Source: Parcubacteria group bacterium GW2011_GWA2_40_14
GTDB taxonomy: Bacteria; Patescibacteriota; Minisyncoccia; Phycocordibacterales; DATDWN01
NCBI GenBank assembly: GCA_000996025.1
Contig: LBYF01000010.1
Location: forward strand, 1 to 33,220
Reading direction: 5' to 3'
DNA length: 33,220 bases
The notes beneath the pieces were generated by a model that ran no database searches, was not told where the DNA came from, and saw only the letters and a list, made by a program, of their open reading frames with translations. Both the position numbers and the translations under genes were made by a program. Position 1 is the stretch's first letter; every line of letters begins with the position of its first letter. This document shows positions 27,009-33,220 of this stretch, in pieces.

Positions 27009-27115
27009 GATAACTCAACATCTATTCCTTAATAACATAATTTTACTCACATACGTTAGAATCCTGCTATAGCAGGATTCTAACGTATGCTGTTAAAGGA
27101 TAGGTGTTGATAACT
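27009..27115. repeat. palindromic element, family A copy 3 (opposite orientation to copy 2)
   Basis: Perfect 40-bp palindrome CATACGTTAGAATCCTGCTATAGCAGGATTCTAACGTATG (27050-27089); outer direct repeats GATAACT at 27009-27015 and 27109-27115. Confidence 0.9.
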
Positions 27116-27212
27116 TTCCTTGAACAATGTCAATAAAAATTTTATAATAAGTCAGTAATTATTGTATAACTATAAATTGTAAAAATATGAAAATTTTTTT
27201 CTGGCAAGTTTT

Positions 27213-28232
27213 GTGATTGCTTTTTTAATTATGCCATTTGGATTTATATTAGCTCAGGAAACCTTTGGCACCCCTCCGCCACCTAGCGGAAGTCAACCAC
27301 CCCCTCCACCTCCTCCTCCACCACCCATGCCTCCGCCAGGAACTGGCAGTACTGGAGGGTCATTTCAAACTCCACCTCCACCCCCTCCGGGTGGGGCAGG
27401 TATGCAACAAAACTACCAGAATTACCAGCAGCCTGACGGAGCGAGCTATCAGCCTGACGGAGCAAACTATCAACAAAAAGATGGAACTAATTACATGATG
27501 CCAGGTAGTCCTCCAAAAGGTAGCATGACCCCTGGTCAAATGCCTTCCAGGACAACAAACTCTCCCTCTCCGCGTTCTAGTCAGGGTCAAGAACAAGGAG
27601 GAGAGAGCGATTCCGGCTCCAGTCTGTGGGAAAAACAACAGGAAAAACAGCAACAAGCCAATAATAAACGCATGGGTAAGCAACTGAACACCGTTTTAAA
27701 AGCAATATCTAAAATCCAGACTAAACTTAAAAAATCCGGTATTAGTCTTTCCTTGGATTGTCAGACTACTATTTCTGATGCCACTACTATGGTCAGTCTA
27801 ATTTCGGCTGGCTCTACCGACGTAGACCAAAGCGACATTGGTGAAACAATGCAAAGTATCGGCCATTGCCAAATGATGGGAAAACAACTTACTTCAGTGC
27901 CGATGATATACAAGACTTTAAGCAAATCTGTCCTTAAGTTCAAGAAAAAATATCCTGAAGAAAACATTGACGACATGTGGAATGCTGTGGACAAAGATTT
28001 TCTGATATTGAAAAGCGGTGAGTTTGAAGAAGATGATATTTTCAGTTTCTTTGATAATGCCCAAACATTAGCAGAAGATATCGGTATTGATACTCGTCAA
28101 TTCGGACCAATGCCTCAAGGCAGTCCACGTCAAGACAATGGTGGGGGTATGATGCAACAAGGAATTAATCAAGGGGCTTCGGCTATCAAAAGTATTGGCT
28201 CATTTTTCGGCAATATATTTAATAGACGATAA
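27213..28232 (+). CDS. secreted proline/glutamine-rich hypothetical protein (start disrupted by frameshift)
   Basis: PPPPSGSQPPPPPPPPPPMPPPG..., QPDGASYQPDGANYQQKDGTNY repeats, then a folded C-terminal domain with two Cys; ATG at 27187 is out of frame by one T. Confidence 0.7.
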   Translation: MIAFLIMPFGFILAQETFGTPPPPSGSQPPPPPPPPPPMPPPGTGSTGGSFQTPPPPPPGGAGMQQNYQNYQQPDGASYQPDGANYQQKDGTNYMMPGSPPKGSMTPGQMPSRTTNSPSPRSSQGQEQGGESDSGSSLWEKQQEKQQQANNKRMGKQLNTVLKAISKIQTKLKKSGISLSLDCQTTISDATTMVSLISAGSTDVDQSDIGETMQSIGHCQMMGKQLTSVPMIYKTLSKSVLKFKKKYPEENIDDMWNAVDKDFLILKSGEFEEDDIFSFFDNAQTLAEDIGIDTRQFGPMPQGSPRQDNGGGMMQQGINQGASAIKSIGSFFGNIFNRR

Positions 28233-28278
28233 ACTTTTTTTCTTCTCGTTCATGCTATCTACATAGCTCATTTGTATA

Positions 28279-28785
28279 ATGAAGCGTATGCAGACGCTGG
28301 CAAAAAAATTTCCATTGTTTGAAAGCAGTCCTCGCTTAGCGGTTTTTTCTGGTATATCGCTACTCTCTTTTGCTTTTAGTTTTCTTTTGTTTGCCTCTAT
28401 TTACTTATTGCCTCATTTATTACCCGTTACAGAAACTGCAATAGCCCAAAGTCCAAAATGGACTCCGCCTACTGGCAAGTCTATGATGGAAGTTCATATT
28501 GCAAATAACGGCCTGATATTTTTGCAAGGGGCTAAAGTAGAATCTATAACCGGCAAGACTATTATAGTTAGCACTTTTTGGAATTTGGCCGAATTTAAGT
28601 GGACAATACAAACAGACGAATCGTATTACGGACCGCGCCACTTTGGGACAAGCTTTTTAGATTCTAAGGGCAAAAATATATCTATTACAGATATTAAAAT
28701 AGGGGATAATATAGTTGTCAGCGGAAATTTAAATCCAAATTACAAAGAACCAACTATTAAAGCAGACGTTGTTAGGATTCCTTAG
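28279..28785 (+). CDS. membrane-anchored beta-rich hypothetical protein (DUF5666-like)
   Basis: N-terminal TM, then GAKVESITGKTIIVSTFWNLAEFKWTIQTDES...ITDIKIGDNIVVSGNLN...IKADVVRI. Confidence 0.65.
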   Translation: MKRMQTLAKKFPLFESSPRLAVFSGISLLSFAFSFLLFASIYLLPHLLPVTETAIAQSPKWTPPTGKSMMEVHIANNGLIFLQGAKVESITGKTIIVSTFWNLAEFKWTIQTDESYYGPRHFGTSFLDSKGKNISITDIKIGDNIVVSGNLNPNYKEPTIKADVVRIP

Positions 28786-28799
28786 ATTGGCAAAATAAT

Positions 28800-29189
28800 T
28801 TATTGTTTTGCTCGCTTTATCGCCTTTTTTGCGCCAGAGGTCACATCTTTTTTGACCGCTTTGGCTCCATGACTTATGGTTTTCCAATGTTTTTTTAAGT
28901 CTGTTGAGAGAGACAGAATTTCAGCTCGACTGGCTTTCATACCTTTTTCATATTCTTTAGCCACAGAATCAATGATGTGGTGATAAATCGGTTCTGTAAT
29001 CTCCCGAGCTGTTTCTAGCTTGGCAATGACATCTCCCTTCATTTTGATAGCCCACGCTTTGGCATGTTTTTGATGCTTTTTTCCTTTTGGTCCAAGGAAA
29101 AAATAAGCTGTGGCCGCAAGGCCAGCAAGAGTGGCGCCTATAAGAGTTAATTTTACCGCGCTCGAACCATTTTTTATTGTTTTTTTCAT
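28800..29189 (-). CDS. YtxH-like small membrane protein
   Basis: LIGATLAGLAATAYFFLGPKGKKHQKHAKAWAIKMKGDVIAKLE: TM followed by a charged amphipathic helix. Confidence 0.6.
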   Translation of the reverse strand: MKKTIKNGSSAVKLTLIGATLAGLAATAYFFLGPKGKKHQKHAKAWAIKMKGDVIAKLETAREITEPIYHHIIDSVAKEYEKGMKASRAEILSLSTDLKKHWKTISHGAKAVKKDVTSGAKKAIKRAKQ

Positions 29190-29213
29190 TTTTTAATTAA
29201 GTTATTACCATTG

Positions 29214-29477
29214 TTAATCCTTGTCTATAACCCGTCTTCTTCTTCGTGATGGAGGAAAAAATAGACGAAAGATCATGTTATTTTCCAGTCGTTCTTTGAG
29301 CTCTACCACAAATTCTTCCGACTCTCTCAAGCCACCCTTAAGCGTCTCTGAAAGAATATAGAGATTTTCCATAGCTTTGATGAAATAAAATAAAAGAACA
29401 GAAACCAAAACCGAGAGTATGACCGTTGCCACAGATGATATAAAAAAGAAAATATCGGCTTTCATTAATGATTCCAT
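29214..29477 (-). CDS. small single-TM hypothetical protein
   Basis: 87 aa, TM IFFFISSVATVILSVLVSVLLFYFIKAM; next to the YtxH-like gene. Confidence 0.6.
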   Translation of the reverse strand: MESLMKADIFFFISSVATVILSVLVSVLLFYFIKAMENLYILSETLKGGLRESEEFVVELKERLENNMIFRLFFPPSRRRRRVIDKD

Positions 29478-29526
29478 ACTTTGTAGTATACCTAATTTGT
29501 TATGAAAGTAATATGAAACGTGTTAA

Positions 29527-29709
29527 GAGCCTGTTCAAAATCTAACCGCAAAATCTGGCTCAGAATCAAGCTTGTCTGTCAGAACATTCAAATTTCTGCT
29601 GCAAATCACTCATTCTTCCTCAACAGATCTAGATATGCTTCGTCAGAATAAGTGATTTTCGCAAAGAAATTTGAATGTTCTGCCTAGACATTAGATTTTG
29701 AACAGGCTC
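29527..29709. mobile_element. 183-bp MITE-like element, family C copy 1
   Basis: TIR GAGCCTGTTCAAAATCTAA...TTAGATTTTGAACAGGCTC, TAA duplicated at both ends (29524-29526, 29710-29712), no ORF. Confidence 0.88.
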
Positions 29710-29724
29710 TAAAGGTAACAGGTC

Positions 29725-30600
29725 TTAAAATCTTTTTCTTCGGGATTTGATAAATGTTCGCAACAAGAAAAGTATAAAAAGAAATGACAGTCCGAGGGCA
29801 ATATAAAATAACGGTTTTGAACTGACCACCGATAATAATACCGCAGCCGCTTGCCTTTGGGCTGCTCCTAAAAATTCTGGGTTATTTGTTGTCTCCGATT
29901 GTATTTCTGATGAAGTTTTTTGTTCTGAATTTGCTGTCCTAGTATTTTCTGCCTTTCCATTATTTTCAATTAATTTTTCTGTCTGTTTTTCTGGTTCCTT
30001 CTGTGGTTCTTCCTCTATTTGTTTTTCTAAGGACGATTTTAGTTCTGTCCGAAAAGATTCTGTTGTGTTATACAAAGACTCTAGGGCGTTTAATATTATA
30101 GGAGTAGATGAGCTAACTGCGGTTTCCAAAGTAGAAGCCACTAAGTTAAGTGTTTTGGTGGTTTTTGAAGGAGGTGGGGGAGATAGAATATCAACCGCTA
30201 CACTTGTTGTGGTCTGGTAGAGTAGAGCTGTAGTTGCACCCGTGTTGGTATTTAGTGTCTTTCCGATTTTTGCCGAAACAGTGTGTTTACCTTGCTCCGC
30301 TGTCCATGGGAATGATTCAATTTTTGTTTCTCCAGATAAAAGGGCAAAGTTTTTTGTACCAATTGTTTTACCATCTATCGTAAAGACAAGTTCACCCGTT
30401 ACTCCTTCGTCGCTACTATTATAGATAACTGTGAATATATTAACCGAATCGCCGTCTGTAACATTTGTCCGGGATATCCAAACCGAATTAGGTGCAAATC
30501 CAGCTGATAGTTCAGCAGCAATTATTGGAAATCTTGCCGGAATTGCAAATTGAAAAAGAAAAAACACCATAATTATAAGTCTGACAGTTTGGTATTTCAT
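29725..30600 (-). CDS. secreted/anchored CARDB-like domain protein
   Basis: Signal peptide, ISRTNVTDGDSVNIFTVIYNSSDEGVTGELVFTIDGKTIGTKNF..., E/K/T-rich linker, C-terminal TM + KSRRKRF. Confidence 0.65.
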   Translation of the reverse strand: MKYQTVRLIIMVFFLFQFAIPARFPIIAAELSAGFAPNSVWISRTNVTDGDSVNIFTVIYNSSDEGVTGELVFTIDGKTIGTKNFALLSGETKIESFPWTAEQGKHTVSAKIGKTLNTNTGATTALLYQTTTSVAVDILSPPPPSKTTKTLNLVASTLETAVSSSTPIILNALESLYNTTESFRTELKSSLEKQIEEEPQKEPEKQTEKLIENNGKAENTRTANSEQKTSSEIQSETTNNPEFLGAAQRQAAAVLLSVVSSKPLFYIALGLSFLFILFLLRTFIKSRRKRF

Positions 30601-30613
30601 TTATTTTTCTATC

Positions 30614-31858
30614 TTATCGCTCGTAAAGACGGGCGGTGGAGGTGAAACTGGTGACGGAAGAGGATGTTTTGCCGGGGAAAGTTTCTACTTTTAGTTTCCC
30701 GTCGGGTAATAATTGAAAAAGTGCTACACCAAGAACCTCATCACTATTTTTAGCTGTTAGGTTTGGCAGAAAATGCAAAGCGTCCCACTTTTGCCCTTCG
30801 GAATAGTAGTCAAAAGTGACTAGTTCGTATTTTACCAGCCCTGTTTTTTCTTCTATCACTTTAGGGTCTGGCGCATTGCCTCGCGCTCCAAAAGCTTTTG
30901 GATAAGCGCTGAAATTACCAAAAGAAAGACGGATTTGAGTAGGGTCAATATGGTCGTATGTCACACTCAAGTTTTTTGTCCAATATTCCTCGCGCTCTTG
31001 TTTATCTCTCCCTACCAAAAACCAGTTACCGGCCAGTTTCTCTTTGACATCGTAGCCGATTTTTCCTCCGAAGGGTTTATGTTTGATGAGATTCTTTTTT
31101 AACAGTTCACTGCGTAATGGTTCGGCTAGATAGTCAAAAGTATCTACAGTATAAGCGCTGAAATAGTCTATGTTTTGCGGACTGATTAAGTTGCTGTTTT
31201 TTGTCTTGGCGTTCATAATTTGGAAATCAAATGAGTGCGGACCGACCGTGCCGATGACTTCACCCTCCTTTACTTTTATTCTAGGTGAAGCGTATGGGTG
31301 TTGAGATTCTGGATTTTTAAATTTAACTGACGCCAGAATTTTATCCGACAATGTGTCAATATGTATCAACCGTGTGTAAAAATCGCAAGAATGCTCAAAA
31401 ATAACCAGGTAATTATCGCTGTATAATTGACTGCGATATGCCTGTTCCACTGGTTCACGAAAAAGTTCAACGGAGATAATGTAACCATCTGCCGGAGCTT
31501 TGATTTGGTATTGTTTCGGATTGTTTGTGATGAGAGAGCTACTTTTGGTTCCAACAGGAATAATGTATTGATGGTCGGTAGGGGTAACATGCGAATCCTG
31601 CACTTTGCCCATTGGTGTAATAAGCTCTATGTTTTTAACATCCAGCGGAAAAGTTTTAAGTTTGAATGTTCCTTTACCCTGACAAAGTTGCCCGAATAGC
31701 CCAGCTTTTTGGAACGATAAAGCGCTCTGGTCTGCTCCTCTTTGTTTGTTTGTTTCCGGCAAAACCACAAAATAAATAAAAGCGCCAATAAATGTTGCCA
31801 AAACCAAAAGAGCTAAAATATTGATAAAACCATTTTGACAGTTATTATGATTGTTCAT
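30614..31858 (-). CDS. membrane-anchored protein with M23/duplicated-hybrid-motif-like region
   Basis: N-terminal TM; APADGYIISVELF...DNYLVIFEHSCDFYTRLIHIDTLS...VKEGEVIGTVG resembles a LytM/M23 fold without a clear intact metal-ligand set. Confidence 0.55.
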   Translation of the reverse strand: MNNHNNCQNGFINILALLVLATFIGAFIYFVVLPETNKQRGADQSALSFQKAGLFGQLCQGKGTFKLKTFPLDVKNIELITPMGKVQDSHVTPTDHQYIIPVGTKSSSLITNNPKQYQIKAPADGYIISVELFREPVEQAYRSQLYSDNYLVIFEHSCDFYTRLIHIDTLSDKILASVKFKNPESQHPYASPRIKVKEGEVIGTVGPHSFDFQIMNAKTKNSNLISPQNIDYFSAYTVDTFDYLAEPLRSELLKKNLIKHKPFGGKIGYDVKEKLAGNWFLVGRDKQEREEYWTKNLSVTYDHIDPTQIRLSFGNFSAYPKAFGARGNAPDPKVIEEKTGLVKYELVTFDYYSEGQKWDALHFLPNLTAKNSDEVLGVALFQLLPDGKLKVETFPGKTSSSVTSFTSTARLYER

Positions 31859-31900
31859 TGATTATAGATTTAAGTATTAATTATGCTAGAACCTATACAA

Positions 31901-31940
31901 AAAGTAAATCCACCTCCAGTGGATTTGTTTGGTGTTGGTC
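31901..31940 (+). repeat. copy of the short hairpin repeat at window start
   Basis: AAAGTAAATCCACCTCCAGTGGATTTGTTTGGTGTTGGTC vs positions 1-40 AAAGTAAATCCGCCTCCAGTGGATTTACTTGGTGGCGGAT. Confidence 0.7.
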
Positions 31941-31954
31941 ATATCTGCTATAAT
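31925..31954 (+). promoter_or_regulatory. candidate promoter
   Basis: TTGTTT, 18-bp spacer, extended -10 TGCTATAAT; upstream of the 31990 CDS. Confidence 0.5.
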
Positions 31955-31989
31955 TACTGCAGGATAATTGTACATTCAGAAAGGGGAGT

Positions 31990-32532
31990 ATGAAAAAGAA
32001 AACACTTAGGAAAATGAAGAATGGTATCAGTGTGGTATGGCGGCCAATTTTAGAAAAAGAACCCTTGATTGCCCTACCAGAATTGCCGATTCGTATGAAT
32101 CCATGGAGCGTTGAAATATTCTGCACCGAGGCGGAGCGAGAATCGGGTGTGGTTTCCCTCATCAAGTCGGCGTTTGAGGCCCTTCACTGCCACGTTACTA
32201 TCCGTGACGATTCGAAAGCTTCTCTGCTCTACATCGATGCTCACGATGGTGGTCGTCACCACGGCATTGATGCAATCTCTAAAAAACATAGGGAAATAAA
32301 GAAATACACGGAGAGAGTCATTCTCTACTCTAATCCAGAGCAAGTCCAGGACGGAACGAGGGACCTCATCCAAGAGGCCTTTGAAGCTGTAGGCCGTAAA
32401 GTTGAACTCTGGCGTGACCCACGTCTTAAAGTTCCCCATGCCTACATTGAAGGAATCTTGTATCGTGGACCTGAAATTTATCAAGCTCTGACTCAAATAA
32501 AACGTGCACGACAAGAAAAAGTCGTTGCGTAA
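31990..32532 (+). CDS. hypothetical protein
   Basis: 180-aa ORF with SD AAAGGGGAG and a downstream terminator. Confidence 0.7.
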   Translation: MKKKTLRKMKNGISVVWRPILEKEPLIALPELPIRMNPWSVEIFCTEAERESGVVSLIKSAFEALHCHVTIRDDSKASLLYIDAHDGGRHHGIDAISKKHREIKKYTERVILYSNPEQVQDGTRDLIQEAFEAVGRKVELWRDPRLKVPHAYIEGILYRGPEIYQALTQIKRARQEKVVA

Positions 32533-32557
32533 AGCTCTCTCTGCAGTTCACATTTCC

Positions 32558-32588
32558 ATACGGGCGGATCATTCCGCCCGTATTTTTT
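32558..32588 (+). terminator. rho-independent terminator
   Basis: ATACGGGCGG-atcatt-CCGCCCGTAT followed by TTTTTG. Confidence 0.88.
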
Positions 32589-32592
32589 GTAA

Positions 32593-32775
32593 GAGCCTGT
32601 TTAGAATCTAATGACTAGATGAAACATTCAAATTTTGTTGCGAGAATTGAGAATTTTGAGGAGGCATATTGAGATATGCTGACGATAAATTCGCAATTTG
32701 TAGCCAAAATTTGAATGTTTCGGCAGGCAAGCAAGATTTTGAGCCCTTTATTGCGGTTAGATTCTAAACAGGCTC
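32593..32775. mobile_element. 183-bp MITE-like element, family C copy 2 (inverted relative to copy 1)
   Basis: TIR GAGCCTGTTTAGAATCTAA...TTAGATTCTAAACAGGCTC; TAA at 32590-32592 and 32776-32778; reverse complement aligns colinearly with copy 1. Confidence 0.88.
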
Positions 32776-32844
32776 TAAGTATTTTACTGCTCCGCGGGTA
32801 TGCCATCGGCTCTGAATGAGGCCTCAGGCTTGAAGGGGTGATCT

Positions 32845-33191
32845 TTTTCAAATACTTCTGGTCGACCACTCAAAGTATTTGAAAACGGGAATCCACGACG
32901 CTCGCTCTTGCGAGCATAGACCGTGGATTCCTTCGATCATTACATTATCAGTACACCTTTTAGACTTTTTCATTCCTTTCAGTCTGAAAAATTCTCAAAA
33001 GCTTCTGATACTGGGTCCCATCCCAGTATCAGCCCTATTCGTAAAGCTTCGCTTTACTCCGCGGAGCAAGAGAAAAGACCCTTTCGGGTCTCTCTTGCTC
33101 CCTCTGTACGATGAAATCCGAACTCATTTTGAGCAAAATCCTGATGCCGACTAATCTGCGCGCCTCGTCCGCTCCCTTCGGTCGCGGGAGC
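32845..33191. other. non-coding tract with a series of strong hairpins
   Basis: At least six stem-loops: TTTTCAAATACTT/AAGTATTTGAAAA, GGAATCCACG/CGTGGATTCC with inner GCTCGC/GCGAGC, CTGATACTGGG/CCCAGTATCAG, GTAAAGC/GCTTTAC, GAGCAAGAGA/TCTCTTGCTC, GCTCCC/GGGAGC. Confidence 0.7.
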
Positions 33192-33220
33192 AAAAACCAA
33201 AAATTTTCCTTACCTTTCTT

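Noticed and set aside
27265-27400. CCTCCACC-rich tract considered as a DNA-level repeat element
   Set aside because: Explained by codons of a polyproline run in the 27213-28232 protein.
1-33220. CRISPR arrays, tRNA or rRNA genes, complete IS transposase genes, prophage
   Set aside because: No regularly spaced repeats, no cloverleaf or rRNA signature and no transposase/integrase ORF recognised by eye; a tRNAscan/Infernal run would be needed to exclude tRNA rigorously.

Overview
This window looks like a chromosomal segment from a Candidate Phyla Radiation (Patescibacteria/Parcubacteria-like) bacterium. That placement is inferred from protein style and gene content and was not confirmed by a search. 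The backbone is housekeeping: an alkylation-repair pair (Mpg/AAG glycosylase + MGMT-like protein), a TMTC-like TPR membrane glycosyltransferase, rpoB-rpoC, dnaG-rpoD, a PD-(D/E)XK + DUF2779 nuclease, a DsbA-like thioredoxin, a PAP2 phosphatase, a DEDD exonuclease, a short hisS-like gene and typA/bipA. These are mixed with secreted or membrane proteins of unknown function (GerMN, LysM, proline-rich, YtxH-like, CARDB-like, M23-like), a PemK/MazF-type toxin and a small XRE-type operon. The most interesting material is between the genes. There are several families of small, non-coding, highly palindromic elements: (i) a ~107-bp family built on a perfect 40-48 bp palindrome with compensatory arm changes, flanked by DnaA-box-like direct repeats (3 close copies + 1 divergent copy); (ii) two 183-bp MITE-like elements with GAGCC...GGCTC ends and TAA target duplications; (iii) two ~125-bp hairpin elements in opposite orientation; (iv) single structured elements after rpoC and beside a degenerate dnaG 5' fragment. 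Other points are a structured rpoBC leader, a dnaG start remnant flanking a toxin-containing insertion, a HisRS lacking its C-terminal domain, and a poly-T frameshift in a signal peptide. No CRISPR array, rRNA or tRNA was recognised.
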